This document shows positions 23,181 to 31,019 of a stretch of DNA of 46,983 bases, in pieces; positions within the stretch are counted from its first letter, which is position 1; every line of letters starts with the position of its first letter. The stretch lies in contig JAHIRB010000027.1 of the NCBI GenBank assembly GCA_018818885.1, positions 1 to 46,983 of the forward strand, written 5' to 3'. Position numbers and translations under genes: made by a program. The notes below the pieces were generated by a model, which did not search any database, was not told where the DNA came from, and saw only the letters and a program-made list of their open reading frames with translations. This DNA is from Patescibacteria group bacterium. GTDB taxonomy: Bacteria; Patescibacteriota; Patescibacteriia; Buchananbacterales; SURF-54.

Positions 23181-24893
23181 AGATAACTTCAAGTCAATAA
23201 TTTTTAGCTGTAATTCCTGTGAATGATTCCAGACATTTTTGTCTACTTCAAAAACCATATCAATTTTATCTCCAGCTTTTAGTTTATCACACCAATCTCC
23301 AAAAGAAAAACCTATTGTCTTTCTTAAATTATTTGAATTATGGCTTACCATGGCTTTTAAATGATTGCCATTTTTACCGACAGTTCCCACGTCCACAATA
23401 TTTACTTTACGTGCTAAAAATATAGGTTTAGGATTTCCTTCTCCAAATGGTTCAAATTTTGCAAGTTCATTATAAAGATCCCAGGAGATATCTTCTAGAT
23501 CTACTTCCATATCAATACTTAGAACTGGCTGCAAGTCTTTTTTTGTTAATTGCTTGGTAGCTAGTTTTGTAATTTCTTTGATAAACTCGTCTAGATTTTT
23601 TTTGTTAGCAATAGTAAAACCACAAGCCTGTTTATGACCGCCGTATCTTTCTAAATATTTTTTACATTGATCCAAGGCTTCGATAATATTAAATTGTTCG
23701 ATGCTTCTTCCAGAACCAACAAACTCATCTGTGTGATCAGCTATGATTAAAACAGGTCTGTTATATTGATCAGATAAACGACCTGCTACCAACCCAACCA
23801 AACCAGTTGGCCAACCCTTGCCCACTGCAATAATAATTTTTTGTTCTCCAACAGCACCAATTATATTCTTTGCTTCTTCTAAAATCTTTAAAGTCATTTT
23901 TTGACGTTCTTGATTTTTTTGATTAAGTTCAAGTGCAATTTTTTCTGCTTCTTTGGATGATTTTGTGGTTAAGAGCTCGTAGGCAGTACTTGCATGGTCC
24001 ATTCTACCTGCAGCATTAATACGTGGACCAATTTGAAAACCAATAGTATAAGTATCTGCATCATTAATTTGAACTTTTGATACTTCGACTAATTTTTTTA
24101 ACCCGATATTTTGTGTCTTTTTTAATACTACCAGTCCGTATTTTACTAAAGTTCTATTTTCGCCAAGAAGTGGCACCACATCAGTTACAGTTCCTATTGA
24201 AACTAAATCTAAAAGCCATTTTTCAAAACCTTCGTTTAATTTTTCATTTTTTAAATATTTTTTTTGACTTATGACGATTGCCTGTACTAGTTTAAAAGCA
24301 ACACCCACTCCAGAAAGTGATTTAAATGGATACTTTTCAGTTTCAATTTGATGATTAATTACTGCATGCGCTTTTGGAGTTTCTGGAGGTTCGTGATGAT
24401 GATCGGTAATTACTACATCAACACCTCCGTCTTGCAAAATTTTAACTTCCTCTACATTTGATATGCCACAATCTACTGTTATAACTAATTTATTATCAGC
24501 TTTTATGATTTCTTTGGCTGCTTCTATATTTAAGCCATAGCCTTCTGTCTCACGGTATGGTATATATACATCTATTTTGGCTCCCAACTCATCTAGCGTT
24601 TTGTAGAGTACTACTGTAGCAGTCACTCCATCCGCATCGTAATCTCCATAAATTACTATTTTTTGTTTTTTTTCTATTGCTTCAAAAATTCTTTTTACTG
24701 CTTTTTCCATATCGGAAAATAAAAAAGGATCATGTTGATCCTCTCCATAATCTGGAGTTAAAAATTGGTCAATTTCTTTTTGTGTTTTGATGTCTCTATC
24801 TGAGAGTAATTGCAATACAAGTGGATTAATTTCAGGAAATTTACCTATAAGTTGCGCCGAAATTCCAGGTTTTACTAGCCATTTTTTTTCCAT
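23175..24893 (-). CDS. recJ: Single-stranded-DNA exonuclease RecJ
   Basis: The 572-aa length is typical. DHH phosphoesterase motifs are YGDYDADGVTATVVL, VITVDCGISNVEEV and VITDHHHEPPE. The DHHA1 part has VGKGWPTGLVGLVAGRL, GSGRSIEQFNIIEAL and RYGGHKQACGFTI, and an OB-fold C-terminus follows. RecJ degrades single strands 5'-3' using Mn2+ in recombination and mismatch repair. A promoter-like TTTACA-N18-TAAAAT ends 9 bases upstream of the ATG, so the mRNA would be nearly leaderless. It is divergent from a 31-aa membrane-peptide gene. Confidence 0.96.
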   Translation of the reverse strand: MEKKWLVKPGISAQLIGKFPEINPLVLQLLSDRDIKTQKEIDQFLTPDYGEDQHDPFLFSDMEKAVKRIFEAIEKKQKIVIYGDYDADGVTATVVLYKTLDELGAKIDVYIPYRETEGYGLNIEAAKEIIKADNKLVITVDCGISNVEEVKILQDGGVDVVITDHHHEPPETPKAHAVINHQIETEKYPFKSLSGVGVAFKLVQAIVISQKKYLKNEKLNEGFEKWLLDLVSIGTVTDVVPLLGENRTLVKYGLVVLKKTQNIGLKKLVEVSKVQINDADTYTIGFQIGPRINAAGRMDHASTAYELLTTKSSKEAEKIALELNQKNQERQKMTLKILEEAKNIIGAVGEQKIIIAVGKGWPTGLVGLVAGRLSDQYNRPVLIIADHTDEFVGSGRSIEQFNIIEALDQCKKYLERYGGHKQACGFTIANKKNLDEFIKEITKLATKQLTKKDLQPVLSIDMEVDLEDISWDLYNELAKFEPFGEGNPKPIFLARKVNIVDVGTVGKNGNHLKAMVSHNSNNLRKTIGFSFGDWCDKLKAGDKIDMVFEVDKNVWNHSQELQLKIIDLKLSK

Positions 24894-24902
24894 AATGAAT
24901 GC

Positions 24903-24932
24903 ATTTTACCACATTTTTTTACAAATTGTAAA
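24903..24932 (-). promoter_or_regulatory. recJ promoter (near-leaderless)
   Basis: TTTACA, 18 bases, TGGTAAAAT (extended -10) on the - strand, 9 bases before the recJ ATG. It overlaps a + strand promoter. Confidence 0.55.
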
Positions 24933-24944
24933 TTATAGTATAAA
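24918..24944 (+). promoter_or_regulatory. Possible promoter of the 31-aa membrane peptide
   Basis: TTTACA and TATAAA with a 15-base spacer, 8 bases before the ATG. The short spacer lowers confidence. Confidence 0.35.
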
Positions 24945-24952
24945 ATTAGTAT

Positions 24953-25048
24953 ATGAAAATGCGAAGATCTCACAAAGTAGTTTGGACAATTTTAGCAATT
25001 ATGGTGATAATGTCCATGCTTTTATGGACAGTGGCTTTTGCTTTGTAA
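24953..25048 (+). CDS. 31-aa single-pass membrane peptide
   Basis: Too short for the ORF track. It reads MKMRRSHKVVWTILAIMVI followed by MSMLLWTVAFAL, a basic start and one membrane helix reaching the C-terminus. No function is known to me. It fills the recJ-lepA gap exactly: a promoter-like motif ends 8 bases before the ATG and the stop is 1 base from the convergent lepA stop. That tight fit is the main argument that it is real. Confidence 0.55.
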   Translation: MKMRRSHKVVWTILAIMVIMSMLLWTVAFAL

Positions 25049-25049
25049 A

Positions 25050-26819
25050 TTACTTTTTTAACACTTTCAAATACGCTTCTGTTGGAATATCAACAGAACC
25101 ATGGGATTGCATTTTTTTCTTGCCCTTTTTTTGTTTGCTTAATAACTTTTGCTTACGTGAATAATCTCCACCATATAATTTAGCTGTAACATCTTTTCTT
25201 AATGCACTTATACGTTCAGCAGCTATTACCTTACCACCTATGGCAGCTTGTAGCTTAATAATAAACATCTGTTTAGGAATTGATTCTTTTAATCGTTGTA
25301 CAATTTTTTTACCATCTTTAAATGCTGAATCTTTATAGACTAAAGTGGAGAATGCCTCAACCTTTTCTTCTGCAACTAAAATATCAAGCCTAATGATATC
25401 AGCAGAACGATATTCTAAAAATTCATAATTAAGCGATGCATAGCCAGAACTTACGCTTTTGAGTTGGTCGTAAAAATCAATAATAATACTAGTTAAGGGT
25501 AAATGATAGTGTAAAATACACATCCTATCATCAATATATTCAGTATTTAAATACTCACCTCTTTTTTCTGCTGCCAGCTTCATAATTCCTCCTAGATATT
25601 CTTTTGGAGCAAAAATATCAACTTTCATTGTTGGCTCTAACACTTTATCAATTTGAGATGGATCTGGTAAATCTAAGGGACTATGAATTGTTATTTCTTC
25701 TTTTGTATTTTGTCTAATCACTTTATAAGCAACGCTAGGTACAGTTACAACTAAATCTAAATTATATTCACGCTTTAATCGCTGCTGAATAATTTCTAGA
25801 TGAAGTAGTCCTAAAAATCCACACCGAAAACCAAACCCTAATGCCTTTGAGTTTTCTGGTTCAAAAACTAATGCAGCATCATTTAATTTTAATTTTGACA
25901 TTGCTTCGCGTAATTGAGGATATTCGTTGCCCTCTTTACAAAAGAATCCTGCGAAAACAAATGGAGTTGCTTCTTTAAAACCTGGTAAAGCTTCTTTAAC
26001 ATCTTTACTACATATTGTGTCGCCTACCTTACATTCTGATACTTCCTTTAGCCCCGTTACAATATATCCAATCTCTCCTGATTTTAGAATAGAAGATTTA
26101 TTAAGACTTGGAATAAAATAGCCAACTTCTAAAACTTCTGTTAATTTATTTGTTGAAAACAGTTTAACTTTATCTCCTGGCTTAACAGTTCCTGATTTAA
26201 CTCTAATATATGCAATTACTCCTTTGTATTCATCAAAAACTGAATCAAATATTAAAGATGTAAATATTTCGTCTTTAATCTGTGGTGATGGCACGACTTT
26301 AATAACTCTATCCAAAACTTTTTCTATGTTTTCACCGGTTTTGGCAGAAATTGCGATAATATCTTCTTCTTTACAATCTAAGATATTACAAATTTCTTCT
26401 TTAGTTTTTTTTATATCTGCATTTGGTAAATCAATCTTATTAATGACTGGAATAATTTCTAAATTTTGGTCGATAGCTAAATATAGATTAGCTAGAGTTT
26501 GTGCTTGTACCCCTTGAGTTGCATCTACTAAAAGTACTGCTCCTTCTACCGCAGAAAGTGAACGTGATACTTCGTAAGTAAAATCTACGTGACCTGGGGT
26601 ATCAATTAAATTTAAGGTGTAACTATTGTATTGCATTCTGACTGGCTGCAATTTTATGGTGATGCCTCTTTCTCTTTCTAGATCCATTTGATCCAATAGT
26701 TGATCTTTCATTTTTCTTTGATCAATAGTTTTAGTTAATTCCAAAAAACGGTCAGCCAACGTAGACTTGCCGTGATCTATGTGTGCAATAATGCAAAAAT
26801 TTTTAAGATTATTTTTCAT
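25050..26819 (-). CDS. lepA: Elongation factor 4 (LepA)
   Basis: I start at MKNNLKNFCIIAHIDHGKSTLADRFLE, giving 589 aa, the normal EF4 length. The ORF track's 29 extra residues are encoded by leader and terminator DNA. The G motifs are AHIDHGKST (G1), DTPGHVDF (G3) and INKIDLPNAD (G4). The LepA-specific C-terminus ends YSRKQKLLSKQKKGKKKMQSHGSVDIPTEAYL. EF4 is a ribosome-bound GTPase that acts on stalled or mistranslocated elongation complexes. Upstream is a terminator belonging to a separate structured RNA. Confidence 0.96.
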   Translation of the reverse strand: MKNNLKNFCIIAHIDHGKSTLADRFLELTKTIDQRKMKDQLLDQMDLERERGITIKLQPVRMQYNSYTLNLIDTPGHVDFTYEVSRSLSAVEGAVLLVDATQGVQAQTLANLYLAIDQNLEIIPVINKIDLPNADIKKTKEEICNILDCKEEDIIAISAKTGENIEKVLDRVIKVVPSPQIKDEIFTSLIFDSVFDEYKGVIAYIRVKSGTVKPGDKVKLFSTNKLTEVLEVGYFIPSLNKSSILKSGEIGYIVTGLKEVSECKVGDTICSKDVKEALPGFKEATPFVFAGFFCKEGNEYPQLREAMSKLKLNDAALVFEPENSKALGFGFRCGFLGLLHLEIIQQRLKREYNLDLVVTVPSVAYKVIRQNTKEEITIHSPLDLPDPSQIDKVLEPTMKVDIFAPKEYLGGIMKLAAEKRGEYLNTEYIDDRMCILHYHLPLTSIIIDFYDQLKSVSSGYASLNYEFLEYRSADIIRLDILVAEEKVEAFSTLVYKDSAFKDGKKIVQRLKESIPKQMFIIKLQAAIGGKVIAAERISALRKDVTAKLYGGDYSRKQKLLSKQKKGKKKMQSHGSVDIPTEAYLKVLKK

Positions 26820-26862
26820 ACTATATTCTAATACTCCGATATTGTACCAAATATTTCTAAAT

Positions 26863-26917
26863 AAAAAAAGGGCCACGCGGTAATGTGGGTTAAGCCCAAT
26901 TGTCATCGCCGCGTGGC
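26863..26917 (-). terminator. Strong intrinsic terminator of the unknown structured RNA
   Basis: On the - strand GCCACGCGG pairs perfectly with CCGCGTGGC, enclosing a small TGGG/CCCA hairpin, and is followed by CCTTTTTTT. It is one of the most GC-rich stems in the window. Confidence 0.92.
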
Positions 26918-27092
26918 AAGCCGTGTTGGTCCGCTATTTTACTTTTTTCACGTATGATCAAACGTGACAGCAGGTAACCGGATAGTAATCCGGTCTTTGC
27001 GGCTGAAGAAGCCAAAGTGATGAGTCACATGACACCTCTATCTACTTTTGTCAGTACCGCGGCCGCGGAGACTAACACTTCTCAGACCTGTC
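26863..27092 (-). ncRNA. Stand-alone structured RNA of unknown class, about 230 nt
   Basis: A consensus promoter (27099-27127) and a strong terminator bound a region with no ORF but many strong hairpins. On the - strand these are GACAGGT near the 5' end pairing with ACCTG/CTGTC about 120 bases later, CCGCGGCCGCGG (self-complementary), TTTGGCT-TCTTC-AGCCGCAAA, ACCGGAT-TACT-ATCCGGT, TCACGT-TTGATCAT-ACGTGA, and the terminator stem. It lacks the SRP RNA GGAA/GCAG core, the tmRNA tRNA-like ends and the conserved cores of RNase P and of the riboswitches I could compare. lepA follows 40-odd bases after the terminator, so an attenuator or riboswitch for lepA is an alternative to a free regulatory RNA. 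Confidence 0.7.
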
Positions 27093-27098
27093 TTAAAT

Positions 27099-27127
27099 AT
27101 CTTACTGGAATCAATGATAGTTGTCAA
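27099..27127 (-). promoter_or_regulatory. Promoter of the unknown structured RNA
   Basis: TTGACA, 17 bases, TAAGAT on the - strand. The predicted start is at GACAGGT, the 5' arm of the closing helix. Confidence 0.8.
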
Positions 27128-27159
27128 GATTAAAAAATTGTCTAAATTTAGCTAAAAAA

Positions 27160-27222
27160 TCAACGTGCTTCAGAAGCATCGATTGGAGTTTTTATTTTGA
27201 TAAATTTTCTTTTTAGCATTTT
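27160..27222 (-). pseudogene. Duplicated 3' scrap of a murJ-like gene
   Basis: In the frame ending at TGA (27160-27162) the DNA reads KMLKRKFIKIKTPIDASEAR, closely matching the end of the nearby intact MurJ, KMFKKKFFKIKTPVDASEAR. The nucleotides also match at most positions over about 60 bases. The two copies are direct repeats about 370 bases apart on the same strand, bracketing a small + strand gene and its terminator. The rest of the second copy is gone. Confidence 0.75.
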
Positions 27223-27284
27223 TATCAATTTTTTTTTGCATTTTGGCAATACGTATGATACTATATTTTAAAGGAGGTGGGGGT

Positions 27285-27461
27285 ATGGAATTTCGAAAAA
27301 TAACAGAAGAACGACTTGAGAAAATGGGATTGACCAATCTACGCCAGACGCTACCAACCATAATGGAAGAAATGATCAAAGATGATTTAATAGAAGCTAA
27401 TGGATTTCCAACCGAAAAAGGAAAAGAACTACTCAAACAATTGGGTGCCAAATTCGATTAA
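27285..27461 (+). CDS. 58-aa soluble protein of unknown function
   Basis: I start at MEFRKITEERLEKMGLTNLR because AAAGGAGGTGGGGGT, a very strong Shine-Dalgarno, lies just upstream. The longer track start ignores it. The protein is helical and charged, ending TEKGKELLKQLGAKFD. I do not recognise the family. It has a possible upstream promoter (TTGCAT-N17-TACTAT) and a clean intrinsic terminator, so it is an independent transcription unit. It lies between the duplicated murJ tail and the real murJ. Confidence 0.7.
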   Translation: MEFRKITEERLEKMGLTNLRQTLPTIMEEMIKDDLIEANGFPTEKGKELLKQLGAKFD

Positions 27462-27489
27462 CAAACTCCAACGCAAATAGGGAATCACA

Positions 27490-27527
27490 TGAGCCAATAA
27501 AATAATCAATTGGCTCATTCTTTTTCT
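27490..27527 (+). terminator. Terminator of the 58-aa gene
   Basis: TGAGCCAAT pairs perfectly with ATTGGCTCA around AAAATAATCA and is followed by TTCTTTTTCTTT. Confidence 0.88.
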
Positions 27528-27530
27528 TTA

Positions 27531-29165
27531 TTACCTTGCTTCACTAGCATCAACTGGAGTTTTTATTTTGAAAAATTTCTTTTTAAACATTTTAGTAAAA
27601 TATGATAGCTCATCAGACTTCAACCACCAAAGTATAAATACATAGCCTGCCAAACCTACAACGCACGCTAGAAATCCTTGGGTAGCAATTCCTAAAAATG
27701 TTTGCGTACCAGTAATTGGCTCGACTGCATATTTTACTGATTGCGTTAATATTGCTAAAAATCCACTGGCTAGTAATACTTTTCCTAAAGTTAAGGAAAT
27801 ATTAATACCATCTAGTTTTTTAGTCTGAAATCTCAAAAAGATAATTAACAACACAAAATTAAGTATGCTAGAAATTGAAAAAGCTAAAGCTAAACCCGCA
27901 ACATCGTATCGTTTAATAAATAACAAGCTCAATATGATATTTACCACTGCAGAAAACAAACCAGTTAGAAAAGGGGTTTTGCTATCATGAAAAGAATAAA
28001 ATGCACGGGCAAGCAAAGGAATTAAACTTTGTGCAAAAAGACTCAAGGCAAAAAATCCTAGTGTGTTTAAAGTCATTACTGTGTCTTCCCAATCAAATCT
28101 ACCTGTACCTAAAACTATTCTAACAATTTGTGCTCTTAATATTAATAACAAAACCGAACTTGGGATAACTAAAAAAAGAATTTGTCGAAAAGTTGACGAA
28201 AATGATTCAATAAATTTATCAAGATTCTTTTTACTTGCTAGTTCTGCTAGAGTTGGGAATGCGGCAATAGCAAAAGATATACCAAAGATTCCTAAAGGGA
28301 AACTCTGCAAGTTATTAGCAAAATTAAATACAGTGATACTACCTACTGCCAGCGTAGATGCAATGATTGTTATAACAAGTAAGTTGATTTGCGTAATTCC
28401 TAAAGACAGTGTTCTTGGAACCATCATCTTAATTATTCTTCTTAAACCTTTGTCTTTAAAATCCAAAATCCATGTGTATCGATAACCAAGATTATACGTA
28501 GCTGGTACTTGTATCGCTAAGTGTAAAAACGCACCCAAAACTACTCCCCAAGCCAATCCATAGATTCCAAAATAATCAACTAGGTATAATGCGCCGATGA
28601 TAATACCAATGTTATAAAAAATTGGTGCTAAGGAATATACAAAAAATCTTTTGAATGATTGCAAAATTCCACCAATTATTGCAGAAATTCCAAGCAGAAT
28701 TGGACTTAAAAACATTATCCTTGTAAGATTGGCTGTCAGATCTAATTGTTCGTCAGTAAAACCTGGTGCAATTAAACGTACTAAAATGGGAGCAAATATT
28801 ATTAAAATAATTGTTGCAACTATCATGCAAACAATTAAAGAATTTAAAACTAGATTGGCTACTTGCCAAGCTTTTTTTTGTGACTTAAACCCTAGTATTT
28901 CTTTAACTTTACCACGCTTTAAGTAACTGACAAAAATAGGAATAAAGCCAGCTGAAATTGCACCTAGTACCAAAAGATTAAAAATTAAATCTGGTATTCT
29001 AAAAGAAGCATAGTAAATATCAAGTTCATAGCCTGCACCAAACTCACCTGCTAAAACTCTATCTCGTAAAATACCTAATATTCTGGATATTAAGGAAGCA
29101 GCACCCACTATTATGGCTGCTGAGGTAATAGATTTTGTTTTTGTGTTAAGTAATTTCTTAAGCAT
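27531..29165 (-). CDS. murJ: Lipid II flippase MurJ (MviN family)
   Basis: The protein is about 544 aa with roughly 14 membrane helices. The N-terminal MOP/MATE-like signature is SAAIIVGAASLISRILGILRDRVLAGEFGAG, followed by SFRIPDLIFNLLVLGAISAGFIPIF and later TLAVGSITVFNFANNLQSFPLGIFGISFAIAAFPTLA. MurJ flips lipid-linked peptidoglycan precursor across the membrane. I prefer the ATG at 29165 (MLKKLLNTK) to the TTG two codons earlier. That region also carries the -35 of a divergent + strand promoter. The C-terminal 20 residues are duplicated at 27160. Confidence 0.92.
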   Translation of the reverse strand: MLKKLLNTKTKSITSAAIIVGAASLISRILGILRDRVLAGEFGAGYELDIYYASFRIPDLIFNLLVLGAISAGFIPIFVSYLKRGKVKEILGFKSQKKAWQVANLVLNSLIVCMIVATIILIIFAPILVRLIAPGFTDEQLDLTANLTRIMFLSPILLGISAIIGGILQSFKRFFVYSLAPIFYNIGIIIGALYLVDYFGIYGLAWGVVLGAFLHLAIQVPATYNLGYRYTWILDFKDKGLRRIIKMMVPRTLSLGITQINLLVITIIASTLAVGSITVFNFANNLQSFPLGIFGISFAIAAFPTLAELASKKNLDKFIESFSSTFRQILFLVIPSSVLLLILRAQIVRIVLGTGRFDWEDTVMTLNTLGFFALSLFAQSLIPLLARAFYSFHDSKTPFLTGLFSAVVNIILSLLFIKRYDVAGLALAFSISSILNFVLLIIFLRFQTKKLDGINISLTLGKVLLASGFLAILTQSVKYAVEPITGTQTFLGIATQGFLACVVGLAGYVFILWWLKSDELSYFTKMFKKKFFKIKTPVDASEAR

Positions 29166-29193
29166 TGACAATTTAATTATTATTTGCTAGGAT
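29165..29193 (+). promoter_or_regulatory. Promoter of the tandem micro-protein genes
   Basis: TTGACA, 17 bases, TAGGAT. The leader to the first ATG is about 40 bases and contains a good Shine-Dalgarno. The -35 overlaps the murJ start codon on the other strand. Confidence 0.78.
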
Positions 29194-29237
29194 AAAAAAA
29201 ATGAAATAATCAACCAACTAAATCGGAGGTGAAAATA

Positions 29238-29354
29238 ATGTTTTTCGATACTGGATTAATGCTTCAGAGATTCGGTCTGGGTATAGGAATTGGACTGGTT
29301 CTTATCGTAGTCATTATTTTAATAGTCGACAAGATCAAACCAAAAGGAGACTAA
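29238..29354 (+). CDS. 38-aa single-pass membrane micro-protein
   Basis: Missed by the ORF track. It reads MFFDTGLMLQRFGLGIGIG followed by LVLIVVIILIVDKIKPKGD, one membrane helix with a basic tail. GGAGGT sits 7-8 bases before the ATG, and the promoter, the second micro-ORF and a terminator form a complete unit. Function unknown. The combination of signals argues strongly for expression. Confidence 0.75.
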   Translation: MFFDTGLMLQRFGLGIGIGLVLIVVIILIVDKIKPKGD

Positions 29355-29355
29355 C

Positions 29356-29460
29356 ATGTTCGCACCTGATTTTTCAATAATCATTGGTTGGTTACCCTAT
29401 GCAGGCATTGCAGCCATCATATTTTCGATAGTTGTATTGCTTATTTGCAGAGGCAAATAA
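29356..29460 (+). CDS. 34-aa single-pass membrane micro-protein
   Basis: Missed by the ORF track. It reads MFAPDFSIIIGWLPYAGIA followed by AIIFSIVVLLICRGK, again one helix with a short basic end. Its Shine-Dalgarno (AAAAGGAG) lies in the end of the first micro-ORF and its ATG is 1 base after that stop, so the two are translated together. A strong terminator follows 20 bases later. Both may assemble with each other or with a larger membrane protein, and this is unknown. Confidence 0.75.
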   Translation: MFAPDFSIIIGWLPYAGIAAIIFSIVVLLICRGK

Positions 29461-29480
29461 AACGGCGCAAGATATTCTTT

Positions 29481-29516
29481 TTGCCCGGTTTTTTTAATTA
29501 AAAATCGGGCAATTTT
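29481..29516. terminator. Bidirectional terminator between the micro-proteins and ackA
   Basis: TTGCCCG and CGGGCAA form a stem extended by T-run/A-run pairing. TTTT follows on the + strand and the ackA stop overlaps its edge, so it can serve both convergent units. Confidence 0.85.
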
Positions 29517-30685
29517 CATATAACCTTAATAGCTTCTTTTGCTATCATTAGTTCTTCATTTGTCGGTATTACTATAGTTTTAAACTTTTGATTTAATTTT
29601 AAATTTCTAGTAATCATACCTCTGATAATTGCATTGCGCTCCCCTATCCCTGCAGTAAATACAATTACATCAACCCCGCCCATAATTGCTGCAAAACTTC
29701 CAATATAGCGTTTAATATCGTATACAAACATCTCTAATGCAAGCTTGGCTCTAGCTTGTTCTGATTTATTGAACTGCTTAGGAGCTTTGTACCCGGGTAT
29801 TTTATAGCCAGATGCAACCATTACGTCTCTCATATCATTAGAATATCCAAAGATTCCTAAAAGACCTGATTTTTTATTTAATATATTTTCCATTTCTGTT
29901 GGCCTGATATTTAATTTTTTCATTAAATAAAGTGCAACTGCTGGATCAACATCTCCTGATCTTGTCCCCATTGTTAGACCCTCAAGCGGTGTAAAACCCA
30001 TGGATGTTTCTATTGCTTTACCAAATTTAGTCGCTGTAATTGATGATCCTGAACCTAAATGACAAGTAATAATATGTATCTTTTTTAATGGCTTCTTGAG
30101 CTTTTCAGCAGCTTGTTCTGCTACATATTGGTGAGAAATACCATGGAATCCATACCGGCGTATGCCATAGTCTGTATAATATTGATATGGTAAAGCATAC
30201 ATGTAGGCATAGTCTGGTATTGATTGATAAAAAGAAGTATCAAACACTGCAATATTTTTTATATTTTTAGAAAACTTATCTAAACAAACATTAATACATG
30301 CAAGATTGATAGGGTTATGTAGTGGCGCAAGTTGTGAATATTTTTTGAGTTTATGAAGTACGTTTTGATTTAATTTTGTAGCCTGTTTGAATTCTTCCCC
30401 ACCATGAACAACTCTATGGCCAACTATTTTAATTTTTCTTTGCCAATGAGAAATTTTATCCAAAACAATTTCTAAAGCTTCTTTGTGAGTTTCTACACCT
30501 TGTGGAAAATTTCTAGCAACAATTCTGTTAGAAGTTTGTTCTTTTATACTATAAAAAGAATTAGAAGACCCAATTCTTTCAAATATGCCTTTTAATGCTA
30601 CCTCAAAACTATCTTCATGCAATATCTGAAATTTAATGGTTGCAGAACCAGCATTAATTATCAATATATATTGTTTTTGTTTCAT
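29516..30685 (-). CDS. ackA: Acetate kinase
   Basis: The 389-aa length is normal for AckA. Motifs are LIINAGSATIKFQI at the start, GHRVVHGGEEF, YGFHGISHQYV, CHLGSGSSITATKFGKAIETSMGFTPLEGLTMGTRSGDVDPAV, and FTAGIGERNAIIRGMI. It makes ATP and acetate from acetyl phosphate and ADP. The phosphate acyltransferase PduL is encoded just upstream on the same strand, so the pair gives fermentative substrate-level phosphorylation. The start codon overlaps the left arm of an inverted-repeat element, and no Shine-Dalgarno sequence is visible. Confidence 0.96.
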   Translation of the reverse strand: MKQKQYILIINAGSATIKFQILHEDSFEVALKGIFERIGSSNSFYSIKEQTSNRIVARNFPQGVETHKEALEIVLDKISHWQRKIKIVGHRVVHGGEEFKQATKLNQNVLHKLKKYSQLAPLHNPINLACINVCLDKFSKNIKNIAVFDTSFYQSIPDYAYMYALPYQYYTDYGIRRYGFHGISHQYVAEQAAEKLKKPLKKIHIITCHLGSGSSITATKFGKAIETSMGFTPLEGLTMGTRSGDVDPAVALYLMKKLNIRPTEMENILNKKSGLLGIFGYSNDMRDVMVASGYKIPGYKAPKQFNKSEQARAKLALEMFVYDIKRYIGSFAAIMGGVDVIVFTAGIGERNAIIRGMITRNLKLNQKFKTIVIPTNEELMIAKEAIKVI

Positions 30686-30809
30686 ATCGGATAGTACAAA
30701 TTCAAATTCTTAAAAATTTACTATAATAAAATTCTTTGATTAATTCTCTTTTATTTGTATTTATAATTTTTAAAAGTAAAAAGTTTTTTGAATTTTCACT
30801 ACCCGATAT
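30684..30809. repeat. Inverted-repeat element, copy B
   Basis: ATATCGGATAGTACAAATTCAAA at the left is the inverse (20 of 23) of TTTGAATTTTCACTACCCGATAT at the right. The AT-rich interior differs from copy A at 17462-17592. It lies immediately upstream of the ackA start codon. Confidence 0.6.
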
Positions 30810-30878
30810 ACTCAATAGTAGCTCCGTAAACAGGATTTATTAATTATTAAAATCTTATACATTTGTCTACTTATAATA

Positions 30879-30910
30879 ACCCGATTGTGACATATGCACA
30901 TTCACAGGGT
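30879..30910. repeat. Hairpin downstream of the 27-aa ORF
   Basis: ACCC..TGTGA pairs with TCACA..GGGT around an 11-base loop. No T-run follows, so termination is doubtful. Confidence 0.4.
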
Positions 30911-30926
30911 CACTAACGGTATTATT

Positions 30927-31010
30927 TTAAAGTCGCTGTATCTTAGAAACCAAAATTGCTGCTACTAATATAGCGATAATTATGATTCCAATTGTAACAT
31001 ACAATCCCAT
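30927..31010 (-). CDS. Possible 27-aa membrane peptide after pduL
   Basis: It reads MGLYVTIGIIIIAILVAA followed by ILVSKIQRL, a single hydrophobic helix with a basic end, starting 9 bases after the pduL stop on the same strand. The ribosome-binding site is weak. The composition and position match the other membrane micro-proteins here, but the ORF is short enough to be chance. Confidence 0.4.
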   Translation of the reverse strand: MGLYVTIGIIIIAILVAAILVSKIQRL

Positions 31011-31019
31011 ATTTTCTAA

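Noticed and set aside
26820-26906. Longer LepA N-terminus (29 extra residues) in the track
   Set aside because: The extra codons lie in the leader and in the terminator hairpin of the neighbouring RNA. EF4 proteins start at the MKN..KNFCIIAHIDHGKST position.
26863-27092. Assignment of the structured RNA to SRP RNA, tmRNA or 6S RNA
   Set aside because: The SRP GGAA-loop/GCAG core, the tmRNA acceptor and T-loop ends, and a 6S-like long rod with central bubble were looked for and not seen.
27170-27451. 93-aa ORF on the - strand
   Set aside because: It is antisense to the 58-aa gene, which has a strong Shine-Dalgarno and a terminator, and it overlaps the murJ scrap in a different frame.
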